Origin: Flavobacterium sp.
Lineage (GTDB): Bacteria > Bacteroidota > Bacteroidia > Flavobacteriales > Flavobacteriaceae
Reading direction: 5' to 3'
Length of the DNA: 64,000 nt
Assembly (NCBI GenBank): GCA_023251135.1
Contig: JAHEZJ010000007.1
Coordinates: 1-64,000, forward strand
A program made the position numbers and the translations under genes. Positions 52,553 to 60,569 of the stretch are shown piece after piece (positions within the stretch are counted from its first letter, which is position 1; every line of letters begins with the position of its first letter). The notes under the pieces are model-generated. The model did not search any database. It had not been told where the DNA came from and was given only the letters and a program-made list of their open reading frames with translations.

Positions 52553-54004
52553 ATGAAAAGAATTATTTTACCCCTAATTATGTTAGGTTCGTTGCTTACA
52601 TCTTGTAATAACGATTCTAAAGACGAAGCAGAAACAACAAGTGTTGTACTGAAGGATCAATCTGTAACACCAAGTTTAATAAAAGCTCAGGCAGGATTTG
52701 AAAGTTTGAAAATTTACTCTCTTTTTAGTTCAGATGATGTTTTTGCAGATAGTCCTAATTTTGTTTTTGGAGGTTCTGCTGATGGTTCAGGTCTATTGAA
52801 AAATACAGACGGAACTTTTACTTTTTTAGTAAACAACGAAGACAATTTTGCGGTTTCGAGAATTACTTTAGACAAAACATTCAAACCGACAAAAGGAGAA
52901 TATTTGTTAAACTCTAGTGGAGGAACCTGGAGATTGTGCGGAGCTACTATGGCTACTCAGGCTGAACACGGTTTTGGACCACTTTATTTAACTTGTGGAG
53001 AGTCTGGAGAAGAGTCTCGTACACATGCTTTAGATCCGTACGCTAGTGCAGGAGGAGCATCAGTATCTAAAGAATTAGCAGGATTTGGACGTTTAAGCGC
53101 CGAGAATGCTTTACCATTACGTTCTTCTGCTTACAAAGGAAAAACAGTTGTAGTAATTGGTGATGACGACTCAGGAACTTACGGAGGTCAGGTTTTTATG
53201 TATGTATCAAACACTGTTGGTGATTTAGCCGGAGGATCTTTGTACATGCTTAAGAGAAATGACAGCAACCAAAGAGAGAAAGACATGGAAGTAGACAAAA
53301 CATATCCTGTTTCTTTTGTGAAAATTGACAATCATACTACTTTAACAGGAGCTCAAATCAATGCCTCTGTAAATACTTTGAAAGCGATCAAATTTGGTCG
53401 TGTAGAAGATTTAGATTACCGCAAAGGAGGTAACAATGCCGACCGTGAATTGTACTTTAACGTAACAGGACAAGACATTACCGGAACAAATGCTGATGGT
53501 TCAAGAACAAAATACGGTAGAGTTTACAGATTAAATCTTGATGCTGCCGATCCGTTAAAAGGAACTTTAGAACTAGTTTTGGATGGTGACGTGCGCAGTG
53601 GAAAAGCTGGGAAATTTCAAAACCCGGATAACATTTGTGTAACTTCTAACTACGTTTACGTTCAGGAAGATGCAAACGGATACGGTGACGAAACACACGA
53701 TGCTTACATCTACCAATACAATATCGCTACAAAAGAGCTAAAAGTGGTACTGGAATTAGACCACCGTCGTACTCAAGCTGATGCTTCGAAATACAACGTA
53801 GGGAAACTATCTAAATTCGGAGACTGGGAATACGGTGCTATGATCGATGTATCAGATCAGTTGGGTATTCCGGATACTTTTATGTTAAGCATACAGCCTC
53901 ATACCTGGACTGGTGATAAATATAAAGGAGTTGACGGAGGAACAAATCGTCCGAACGAGCAACAAGCAAGTCAAATCGTAGTCATTAAAGGTTTAGCGAG
54001 ATAA
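52553..54004 (+). CDS. PhoX-like (DUF839) lipoprotein
   Basis: A 483-residue exported protein. The signal MKRIILPLIMLGSLLTSC has a lipobox with Cys18. The rest has beta-propeller-like repeats and segments resembling PhoX phosphatases (LVNNEDNFAVSRITL, FGRVEDLDYRKGGNNADRELYFNVTGQD, NPDNICVTSNYVYVQEDANGYGDETHD, EYGAMIDVSDQLG). PhoX is a calcium/iron-dependent alkaline phosphatase, so a role in phosphate gain is possible. Its length and domain layout differ from classical PhoX, so activity is not certain. A hairpin follows before the peroxidase gene. Confidence 0.7.
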   Translation: MKRIILPLIMLGSLLTSCNNDSKDEAETTSVVLKDQSVTPSLIKAQAGFESLKIYSLFSSDDVFADSPNFVFGGSADGSGLLKNTDGTFTFLVNNEDNFAVSRITLDKTFKPTKGEYLLNSSGGTWRLCGATMATQAEHGFGPLYLTCGESGEESRTHALDPYASAGGASVSKELAGFGRLSAENALPLRSSAYKGKTVVVIGDDDSGTYGGQVFMYVSNTVGDLAGGSLYMLKRNDSNQREKDMEVDKTYPVSFVKIDNHTTLTGAQINASVNTLKAIKFGRVEDLDYRKGGNNADRELYFNVTGQDITGTNADGSRTKYGRVYRLNLDAADPLKGTLELVLDGDVRSGKAGKFQNPDNICVTSNYVYVQEDANGYGDETHDAYIYQYNIATKELKVVLELDHRRTQADASKYNVGKLSKFGDWEYGAMIDVSDQLGIPDTFMLSIQPHTWTGDKYKGVDGGTNRPNEQQASQIVVIKGLAR

Positions 54005-54031
54005 ATTTTTAAAGCATTACCAAACAGTCAT

Positions 54032-54056
54032 CCACTACTTCAATTTGAGGTAGTGG
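54032..54056 (+). terminator. Hairpin between PhoX-like and peroxidase genes
   Basis: CCACTAC (54032-54038) pairs with GTAGTGG (54050-54056), followed by TTTCTGTTTTT. It may end or attenuate transcription between the two genes. Confidence 0.5.
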
Positions 54057-54100
54057 TTTCTGTTTTTCTGAATATTCCCCCTTTTAATTTATAATACAAG

Positions 54101-55873
54101 ATGAAAAAAATTTACGGTTTGTTTTTTCTGCTGGTGTTTATTGCCTGCCAGAAAAAGGACAAACATCAGGAAGTAAACGAACTGTTTCAGTCCGATATTA
54201 CTTTACTGATTGAAAAAGTAGCCAAACTGAAATATTCCGTACAGTCGGATTCTACCGAAGCACAAATTCAGCGACAATTTCTCGAAGCACATCAAAGCTA
54301 TAAAAAGGTCGAAATGATAAGTGAGTATTATTCGCCAGCCGTTTCCAAAGCAATAAATGGTCCTGCCATACCGGAGTTTGAGGAAAATGATAAAGTAACG
54401 GTTCCGCCGGAGGGATTTCAGGTTATTGAGGAATTGGTTTTTCCGAAGTACAGTAAAGAGAGCAAAAAAGAACTGTTGCAGGAATTGGGCGTCCTGTCGG
54501 CTAATTTGGTTCGTCTGGAGAAAGTTTCCAGTTCCAATCAATTAACAGACGCGCATGTTTTTGATGCGATGCGACTGGAAGTATACCGAATTGTTACCTT
54601 AGGAATTACAGGATTTGATTCGCCTGTTGTGCTGAATTCACTTCCCGAAGCTTTGGTCGCTTTAGAAACCATCGAAAAATATTATCAGGTTTATGTGGAG
54701 AATAATGCGGTTTCCAATTCAGGTCAGGTACTTGGAATATTAAAGAAAGGGCAGCAGTATTTAAAAACAAATACCAACTTTAATGCTTTTGACCGTGCTT
54801 ATTTTATCAAAGAAATTGCCAATCCGCTAAACAAAGGATTGTTTCAAACGCGATCTGAATTGGGTATTTCGCTCATGAAAGAGCAAAGAGGCTTAAAAGT
54901 AACGGCACAAACCTTATTCGACCCAGAGGCATTTGATCCCGAAGCTTTTTCGGGTTTCCCGGATTATAAAACAACGCCGGAGAAAATTGCTTTAGGAAAA
55001 AAATTGTTCAACGATCCTGTTTTATCGGGTAACAACACCCGTTCCTGCGCCTCGTGCCATCATGCCGATAAAGCTTTTACAGATGGTTTGGAAACCGCGG
55101 TTTCATTAGACGGAAAATCACTGCTTCAGCGCAATACGCCCACACTGAACAATATCGCTTTTCAGCGCGTGTTTTTTGCAGATTCAAGAGTCAGTTATCT
55201 CGAAGATCAGGCAGTGGCCGTCATTAAAAATGAAAACGAAATGCATGGTTCTCTCGAGAAATCTGCTTTAGTACTTCAGAAGGATGCGAACTATGTGAGA
55301 GACTTCAAAAAAGCTTTTCCAAAAGGAACAATAAACGAATTTGAGATCAAAAATGCTTTGGCTTCTTATATTCGTTCGCTGAGTCAATACGATTCGAAGT
55401 TTGATGGGTATATGCAAAACAAAGCGTCTTTTACAGCAGATGAAAAAGCAGGTTTTAACGTGTTTGCGGGGAAGGGCAAATGTGCAACCTGTCACTTTAT
55501 TCCGCTTACCAACGGAACCGTTCCTCCTAATTTTGACCGATCGGAAAGTGAAATATTGGGCGTTCCGAATAAAAGTAAAAAACTAGACGGAGATCTGGGG
55601 AAATTTGTGATCACTCAGGCTGCCATTCATAAACATTCGTTTAAAACACCAACCATTCGAAATATAACACTTACCGCTCCCTACATGCACAATGGCGTTT
55701 ACAAGACACTGGAAGAGGTAGTTGACTTTTATAATGACGGAGGAGGCTTAGGTTTAGGATTTGATGTTCCGAATCAAACTTTACCTGAAGACAAATTAAA
55801 CTTATCCGACTTGGAGAAAAAACAGCTTATCGCCTTTATGAGAACGCTGACCGATAAAAAGTATTTGAAATAA
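54101..55873 (+). CDS. Di-haem cytochrome c peroxidase with extra N-terminal domain
   Basis: A 590-residue lipoprotein (signal with LVFIAC, Cys16). Residues about 20-275 form a helical domain resembling imelysin/peptidase M75 folds (the AHQSYKKVEMISEYYSP and PPEGFQVIEEL segments). The C-terminal part from about 290 is a MauG/CcpA-type peroxidase with two CxxCH haem motifs (CASCHHADKAFTDG and CATCHF). It would reduce peroxide in the periplasm or oxidise another protein. It follows the PhoX-like gene, so the two may form one outer-envelope unit. A two-copy hairpin terminator follows. Confidence 0.85.
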   Translation: MKKIYGLFFLLVFIACQKKDKHQEVNELFQSDITLLIEKVAKLKYSVQSDSTEAQIQRQFLEAHQSYKKVEMISEYYSPAVSKAINGPAIPEFEENDKVTVPPEGFQVIEELVFPKYSKESKKELLQELGVLSANLVRLEKVSSSNQLTDAHVFDAMRLEVYRIVTLGITGFDSPVVLNSLPEALVALETIEKYYQVYVENNAVSNSGQVLGILKKGQQYLKTNTNFNAFDRAYFIKEIANPLNKGLFQTRSELGISLMKEQRGLKVTAQTLFDPEAFDPEAFSGFPDYKTTPEKIALGKKLFNDPVLSGNNTRSCASCHHADKAFTDGLETAVSLDGKSLLQRNTPTLNNIAFQRVFFADSRVSYLEDQAVAVIKNENEMHGSLEKSALVLQKDANYVRDFKKAFPKGTINEFEIKNALASYIRSLSQYDSKFDGYMQNKASFTADEKAGFNVFAGKGKCATCHFIPLTNGTVPPNFDRSESEILGVPNKSKKLDGDLGKFVITQAAIHKHSFKTPTIRNITLTAPYMHNGVYKTLEEVVDFYNDGGGLGLGFDVPNQTLPEDKLNLSDLEKKQLIAFMRTLTDKKYLK

Positions 55874-55893
55874 TAAAGTGCTTTTTTCAATTC

Positions 55894-55927
55894 AACCCGA
55901 CAGGTTTCAAAAACCTGTCGGGTTTTT
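55894..55927 (+). terminator. Hairpin terminator, first of a tandem pair
   Basis: AACCCGACAGGTTT pairs with AAACCTGTCGGGTT, followed by a T tract, about 20 bases after the peroxidase stop. An almost identical hairpin recurs at 55979-56011. Confidence 0.8.
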
Positions 55928-56068
55928 TGATGGATAATCGTTCAATAATTCCGTTCATCAAAAACCGGTTTTATTCTTAAACCCGACAGGTTTTTAAAAC
56001 CTGTCGGGTTTGTTGTTTGATAGTCGATTGATAATTCCGTTAGTCAACACCCAGCTGCCGTTCATCAA
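55928..56068. repeat. Tandem duplication of hairpin plus CCGTTnnTCAA segment
   Basis: The unit GATnnATnGTTnnATAATTCCGTT(C/A)(A/G)TCA follows each of two ACCCGACAGGTTT hairpins (55894-55927 and 55979-56011). The first copy has a single CCGTTCATCAA at 55951-55961. The second carries the paired operator-like repeats at 56037-56068. The unit is about 85 bp long and repeated with changes. Confidence 0.6.
56037..56068 (+). promoter_or_regulatory. LytTR-type operator-like direct repeats before outer-membrane gene
   Basis: CCGTTAGTCAA (56037-56047) and CCGTTCATCAA (56058-56068) are separated by 10 bases, giving a 21-bp period (two helical turns), and end 62 bases before the ATG at 56131. This is the same layout and near-consensus as AgrA/LytTR recognition elements (two GTT-centred repeats about 12-13 bp apart). 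A matching pair precedes the gene at 58773-59708. Confidence 0.6.
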
Positions 56069-56130
56069 ACTAATTTTAATAGCGTTTCAGATTTGTACTC
56101 CTTTGCATCAAATTAATAAAAACTATTATC

Positions 56131-56730
56131 ATGAACACGTACAAATTAGTATTGCTTACAACGGTTTTCGCATTTGCCTTATTCTCTTCTAAAATGCATG
56201 CACAATCTCCGCTTCCTATTCACATCGGAATAAAAGCAGGATCAAATTATGCTGAACTGCCGGTTTCAAACGGTTTTGATTCAAAGTATGCCGCTGGCTT
56301 TTTTGGTGGTGCGATGGCCCGATTTGACTTCAAACGTTTCTATGTTCAAAATGAAATTTTGTATAGTGAGAAATCTTCTAAAATTGAAAGAACAGCCCAG
56401 TCGTCTTCTAAAAATGCAACCTGGAGAAGTCTCGAAATACCACTGTTAATTGGGTACAAAGTAATTGATCAATCTGTTCTGAAGGTAAAGGTTTTTGGAG
56501 GTGGAGTCTATTCTTATGTACTGGATGAAAATTTTTCTTCCCTGAATCAATTAAAAACGTCCTACGGGAAATTTGATAAATCGAATATAGGTTATCAGGT
56601 TGGGGCCGGAATCGAAATGTGGAAGTTTACTTTTGATGTTACCTATCAGGGAGGATTGAATAACCTGAGCAAAGAATTTAGCTCGAAACCAAATTCGTTT
56701 AACGTCAGCGTTGGTTATTTTATATTTTAA
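56131..56730 (+). CDS. Outer-membrane beta-barrel protein
   Basis: A 199-residue barrel of the porin/PorT-like type. A signal peptide (about residues 1-24, ending HAQS) is followed by strands such as IHIGIKAGSNYAEL, GFFGGAMARFDF, FYVQNEILYSE and FTFDVTYQGGLNN, ending in aromatic FNVSVGYFIF. The final Phe is typical of barrel assembly signals. A LytTR-type operator lies upstream and a kinase/regulator pair downstream, so expression control by that system is likely. Confidence 0.82.
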   Translation: MNTYKLVLLTTVFAFALFSSKMHAQSPLPIHIGIKAGSNYAELPVSNGFDSKYAAGFFGGAMARFDFKRFYVQNEILYSEKSSKIERTAQSSSKNATWRSLEIPLLIGYKVIDQSVLKVKVFGGGVYSYVLDENFSSLNQLKTSYGKFDKSNIGYQVGAGIEMWKFTFDVTYQGGLNNLSKEFSSKPNSFNVSVGYFIF

Positions 56731-56758
56731 GCGTTCATTATGGAGTGAACCTTGTCAG

Positions 56759-56795
56759 CAGCAAAGAATCTTTTGGGTTCTTTGCTGTTTGTTTA
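56759..56795 (+). terminator. Terminator after the barrel gene
   Basis: CAGCAAAGAA (56759-56768) pairs with TTCTTTGCTG (56778-56787), followed by TTTGTTT. Confidence 0.65.
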
Positions 56796-56854
56796 AAAAA
56801 TATAGGGCTATTTTTGGACCTAAAGTTTCTTATGAATTTTATATTCTTTATTAA

Positions 56855-57904
56855 ATGATTACAAAAAGTAAAAACAGACACTGGATATTTTTAGTCTTTT
56901 TTTGGTGCATACTCGGGATAACGATCTGGTCGCAGATGATAGAGGCTTATGGCTTTTTATCAGCTGCTTCTCAGGCTTTTTTGGTTTTATTGTGTTCTTG
57001 TCTTTTGGCACATTTCTTAAGTGATGTGTTATTACCATATGCTTTGCGCAAAAGAAGAATGGCGCTATTTGCCGTACAAAGCGTTATTATAGTTTTGCTA
57101 CTTTCCTTTTGTCTGGCCATTGTCTATGCTGTTTTTTCCAATACCTATTCTCGCGCACGCTTATATCCGGATGAAGCCCACATGACTTCAATGCAGTTTT
57201 TATGGGCAAGATTTTTTGGCAGTATCCCCGCAGCCATTTTGATTTGTGGTACGGCCTGTGGCCTTCGATTTTATCAGGAACATAATGTAATCGAACGCAA
57301 CCATGCGCAGCTGCAACAGGTACATCTCGAAGCACAAATCAGGATTTTACAGGACCAGATCAATCCGCATCTCATGTTTAACGTACTCAATCACATTCAT
57401 ATTTTAATGCAGAGCAATGTGAAACTGGCATCGGATTTACTCGTTCAGTTTTCGGATATTTTAAGGTATCAGCTGTATGAATGCAACAAAGAATATGTGC
57501 CGCTGCAGCTTGAAATAAAATACCTCAAAGATTTAATTGCAGTTGAAGAAACGCGATGGGGCAACGAATTAGAAGTAAAATGCAAATGGAGAATCGAAGA
57601 TGCTCAGCTTCAGATTGCACCCTTGCTTTTGGTTCCTTTAATCGAAAATGCCTTTAAACACGTTTCAAGACTTCCCAATCAAAGAGGTTATGTGCATTTG
57701 TCGTGCAGACAAACGGCTAAACAACTCCATTTTAAAATCGAAAACTCCTATACCGAGCAATATAAAATCCCTTCAAAAAATCAGGGGCTTGGACTTGAAA
57801 ATGTCAAAAAAAGACTCGCGATTCAATACCCCGAAAAACATCAGCTCAATATCAATAAAACCGATGCGGATTTTACAGTAACGGTGGATTTAGATTTAAA
57901 ATAA
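56855..57904 (+). CDS. LytS/YehU-type sensor histidine kinase
   Basis: A 349-residue inner-membrane kinase. Four membrane helices occur in about residues 1-140. The His-kinase domain (HisKA_7TM/PF06580 type) has the phospho-acceptor His172 in QDQINPHLMFNVLNH. This is the usual NPHFLFN form with two substitutions. The ATPase part has PLIENAFKH and GLGLENVKKRL. It is paired with the LytTR regulator 152 bases downstream. No periplasmic sensor is large, so the signal may be in the membrane. Confidence 0.88.
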   Translation: MITKSKNRHWIFLVFFWCILGITIWSQMIEAYGFLSAASQAFLVLLCSCLLAHFLSDVLLPYALRKRRMALFAVQSVIIVLLLSFCLAIVYAVFSNTYSRARLYPDEAHMTSMQFLWARFFGSIPAAILICGTACGLRFYQEHNVIERNHAQLQQVHLEAQIRILQDQINPHLMFNVLNHIHILMQSNVKLASDLLVQFSDILRYQLYECNKEYVPLQLEIKYLKDLIAVEETRWGNELEVKCKWRIEDAQLQIAPLLLVPLIENAFKHVSRLPNQRGYVHLSCRQTAKQLHFKIENSYTEQYKIPSKNQGLGLENVKKRLAIQYPEKHQLNINKTDADFTVTVDLDLK

Positions 57905-57929
57905 AAGGGTGTAACGTTCGCGATAGCTC

Positions 57930-58045
57930 AATGCCCTTAAGTTAAAAGATTTTAGATTGAAGATTAACGATTGCAGATTTTTGATTGGGTATTAAAAAAG
58001 AAAGAAAAAATCTGCCAGATCTGCGAGAGAAAAAAAATAGTAAAA
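57930..58045. repeat. Low-complexity gap between kinase and regulator
   Basis: The 57905-58056 gap has repetitive words such as GATTTTAGATTGAAGATTA and GATTGCAGATTTTTGATTG, and a purine-rich GAGAAAAAAAATAG run before the regulator start. No clear gene or hairpin is present. Confidence 0.4.
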
Positions 58046-58056
58046 AATACAAAAAT

Positions 58057-58770
58057 ATGAACATGAAATGCCTTGTTATCGACGACGAACCTATCGCTAG
58101 AAACGGAATAGTAGATTTTGTTTCTAAAATTGATTTTCTCGAAGTTGCGGGTACTTGTGCCTCCGCTTTAGAAGCCACGTCCTACATTCAGGAAAAGCAG
58201 GTCGATTTGCTGTTTCTGGATATTAACATGCCCTATCTCTCCGGATTAGAGTTTTTAGAATCGCTGGACAATCCGCCTTTGGTCATTTTTACTACGGCTT
58301 ATTCAGAATATGCTTTGGAAGGTTACCGTTTGCAGGTTGTTGATTATTTATTAAAACCCATAACGTTTCAGCGTTTTTATCAGGCCGCTCTAAAAGCAAA
58401 ACAATGGCATCAGATGACAGCTTCTCCAAAGCAAAATCAATTAGATCCCTATTTGTATGTGCGTCAGGAGGAAGGCTTTCAAAAAATTTCCTGGTTGGAT
58501 ATCCTCTACATCGAAGGCATGCAAAACTATGCAAAACTACATTTTAAAGACAAGGTTCTTGTCATTCACCAGACAATGATCTCTTTAGAAGAAACACTTC
58601 CGACAGAGATTTTCTTCAGAATTCACAAATCGTTCCTTGTAAACATTACCCATATCGATTCTGTTGCGGGTGGACGTTTGTTTGTAAAAGGACAAGAACT
58701 ACCCATTTCAAGAACGCGCCGCGAAGCATTGTTGAAAGAGGTAGTCTATAAAAATTTATTAAGCCGTTAG
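58057..58770 (+). CDS. LytTR-family response regulator
   Basis: A 237-residue response regulator. The start at 58057 (MNMKCLVIDDEPIARNGI) is preferred over a TTG at 57985. Receiver Asp55 lies in LFLDINMPYLSG, with Lys and aromatic switch residues following. The C-terminal LytTR DNA-binding domain (about residues 135-235) has ILYIEGMQNYAKLHF, MISLEETLPTEIFFRIHKSFLVNITHIDSV and LPISRTRREALL. LytTR proteins bind paired direct repeats with about a 21-bp period; such pairs lie before both flanking outer-membrane genes. Confidence 0.92.
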   Translation: MNMKCLVIDDEPIARNGIVDFVSKIDFLEVAGTCASALEATSYIQEKQVDLLFLDINMPYLSGLEFLESLDNPPLVIFTTAYSEYALEGYRLQVVDYLLKPITFQRFYQAALKAKQWHQMTASPKQNQLDPYLYVRQEEGFQKISWLDILYIEGMQNYAKLHFKDKVLVIHQTMISLEETLPTEIFFRIHKSFLVNITHIDSVAGGRLFVKGQELPISRTRREALLKEVVYKNLLSR

Positions 58771-58772
58771 TC

Positions 58773-59708
58773 CTAGAATGCCCATTTTAGGGCTACGGCT
58801 CCGTAAAATGTAGTAGTAAATCTTGGGTTGGCCATATCTTTTTCCTTAAAAATGTCCTTGATTTTTCTATTGGTATTGGAGAAATTGCGTAAAAGTGTTG
58901 TTCCCGCTGTTGGTTGCAGTCTCCAGTGTTTGCCCAATTTGATCTCAGGTTGTATACCGGCAATAATTTGCTGATAACCCAATAGTGTTGATTTATTGTT
59001 GACTCTCGTTTCGGCAGTCATTCCGCTTAATTCGACCACTGTTTTTAAATCAAAAGTGTCAGATATACGGTACCCAAATTCCAAACTTTCCGGAAAAGTA
59101 ATTTTAAAATGCCAGGCACCTCTTGATTCCCAATTAAAATAAATTCCGGGAAGTACCATCGGAACACCAAAACTATTGGTTAATACAGGCCCCATACCAA
59201 AAGACATGTTTGGATTGAATTGTTTGATAAAAAAGACACCTCCCTGAAACAATACATCCTCTTTGTTAATTTCGACCATATCGGTGTAGACTCCCACCGA
59301 AGCCACAATCATCAAAGACCAGGATTTGGAAATAGAGCGTAAATGTTTAACTCCCACCTGGGCATTCAGCAATTCATTAGGAAAACCATTCTGAAACTCT
59401 ATAGGAAGAGAGGGAGCCTCATAATTTTTATTTTCCATTCGGGCATAACTTCCAGTTGCAAAAAGCGACCAGAGTTTTGGACGATTGTATTGGTCCATTT
59501 CCAGCGATAGGGGTACTTCAAAAGCAAGCTGAACTCTTTTAAAATTACTTTCGGCGTTTGTTTTGGTACTGTCCATTGGTCGTACGTAATTGGAAAACGG
59601 GACATAATCGACTTTAAATTCTCCGGAGAATTTTGATTGTGATCGGACACAAGTGCTGATCAGTAAAAAGAAAAAAAGCTGTGCTAAATAAAAAACTGTT
59701 TTGTTCAT
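58773..59708 (-). CDS. DUF6268-like outer-membrane protein
   Basis: A 311-residue secreted protein with signal peptide (MNKTVFYLAQLFFFLLISTCVRSQ). The rest is a beta-barrel-like chain with many alternating strands (RVQLAFEVPLSLEMD, WSLFATGSYARMEN, MSFGMGPVLTNSFGVP, FEFGYRISDTFDLKTVVEL) and ends in TTFYGAVALKWAF. It ends two bases after the LytTR gene stop and is convergent with it. A LytTR-type direct repeat lies 56 bases before its start. The function is not known. Confidence 0.72.
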   Translation of the reverse strand: MNKTVFYLAQLFFFLLISTCVRSQSKFSGEFKVDYVPFSNYVRPMDSTKTNAESNFKRVQLAFEVPLSLEMDQYNRPKLWSLFATGSYARMENKNYEAPSLPIEFQNGFPNELLNAQVGVKHLRSISKSWSLMIVASVGVYTDMVEINKEDVLFQGGVFFIKQFNPNMSFGMGPVLTNSFGVPMVLPGIYFNWESRGAWHFKITFPESLEFGYRISDTFDLKTVVELSGMTAETRVNNKSTLLGYQQIIAGIQPEIKLGKHWRLQPTAGTTLLRNFSNTNRKIKDIFKEKDMANPRFTTTFYGAVALKWAF

Positions 59709-59764
59709 GATTGGATTAATTTTTCTGCGAATTACCGCGTTCTAAACCAATCACAAAAAATCAT

Positions 59765-59796
59765 TTGACTAATGGCAGTTATCTTTTGACCAATGG
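59765..59796 (-). promoter_or_regulatory. LytTR-type operator-like direct repeats before the minus-strand barrel gene
   Basis: On the minus strand, CCATTGGTCAA (59796-59786) and CCATTAGTCAA (59775-59765) are separated by 10 bases, a 21-bp period. The pair lies 56 bases before the ATG at 59708. It has the same consensus (CCRTTVRTCAA) and layout as the pair at 56037-56068, and both second copies are preceded by CTG. Confidence 0.6.
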
Positions 59797-59807
59797 TATA
59801 AAAAAAA

Positions 59808-59841
59808 CAAAACCCGATAGATCTTACTCTCTACCGGGTTC
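59808..59841 (-). terminator. Terminator after the minus-strand barrel gene
   Basis: AACCCGATAG (59811-59820) pairs with CTACCGGGTT (59831-59840) with one mismatch. On the minus strand it is followed by a T-rich run. It ends transcription from the gene at 59877-60380. Confidence 0.65.
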
Positions 59842-59876
59842 ATACCAAAAACAAAAAAATAAATTAAACTCAATCT

Positions 59877-60380
59877 CTATAAATTAAAACCATAGGCTAA
59901 GCGCAAAGCAACCTGATTGGTTTTGAATTTATTATAATCTTCATAACGAACACTAATGTCAATGTATTTATTGGCATACCCAATTCCAGGTGCCCATAAA
60001 AAAGTAGTATCGTCATAACCGTTTGTAACGGCAAAACCAGCTCCCACTTCTCCTAAAACATAAAACTGATCTTCCCAGATAAAAGCTTTAAAACCCGCTT
60101 TCGCCGGAATAAATCCAAGATCTTTTGCTTCGTCTTTCATAAACAGATTGGTAAAACCTGTAGTCAGGGTCAGCGATGTTTTTTTAGATAAATCATATTG
60201 CAGACGAACATCCCCGCCAAGTGACCATTTATAGTCATTGTCGGTTGGGATACCACCATTTAAACCAAAGCCTAATCTAAAACCCTGATTGTAATCTTTA
60301 ACGGCATTGTCCTGAGCAAAAGTTGTATTGGCGTATAGTAAAGCGAAGGCAGCAAGGCATAACATTTTTAAATTTCTCAT
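59877..60380 (-). CDS. Small outer-membrane beta-barrel protein
   Basis: A 167-residue barrel. The start at 60380 (MRNLKMLCLAAFALLYANTTFAQ) gives a standard signal peptide. Strands include FRLGFGLNGGIPTDN, SLGGDVRLQYDLSKKTSLTLTTGF, FYVLGEVGAGFAVTNGYDD and VALRLAYGFNL. The C-terminal aromatic residue pattern fits outer-membrane insertion. Function is unknown. A pair of 21-bp-spaced AT-rich boxes lies upstream. Confidence 0.75.
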   Translation of the reverse strand: MRNLKMLCLAAFALLYANTTFAQDNAVKDYNQGFRLGFGLNGGIPTDNDYKWSLGGDVRLQYDLSKKTSLTLTTGFTNLFMKDEAKDLGFIPAKAGFKAFIWEDQFYVLGEVGAGFAVTNGYDDTTFLWAPGIGYANKYIDISVRYEDYNKFKTNQVALRLAYGFNL

Positions 60381-60437
60381 GACCATCTATTTTGAATTTC
60401 TAATACTGTAAAAATACTTTCAAGACCTCAGGAGAGC

Positions 60438-60468
60438 GTTATATAATTTTTAATAATTGTTATATAAT
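60438..60468 (-). promoter_or_regulatory. Pair of GTTATATAAT boxes with 21-bp period
   Basis: GTTATATAAT occurs at 60438-60447 and again at 60459-60468, exactly 21 bases apart, about 57 bases before the ATG of the barrel gene at 60380. Each box contains the palindrome TTATATAA. It has the spacing of the LytTR-like pairs but a different core. Confidence 0.4.
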
Positions 60469-60542
60469 ATAAGGTTAGTTAAAAAATGCCTTAATGTTTG
60501 CTTATGTTTTTAATCGTACCAAAGAATCCAAAGCTTCTGATT

Positions 60543-60550
60543 ATCTTTGC
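60543..60550 (+). promoter_or_regulatory. Probable -7 promoter box for the MATE gene
   Basis: TATCTTTG matches TAnnTTTG and lies 19 bases before the GTG start at 60570. A well-placed TTG -33 is not seen. Confidence 0.4.
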
Positions 60551-60569
60551 CGACTAAAATAGAAGAGAA

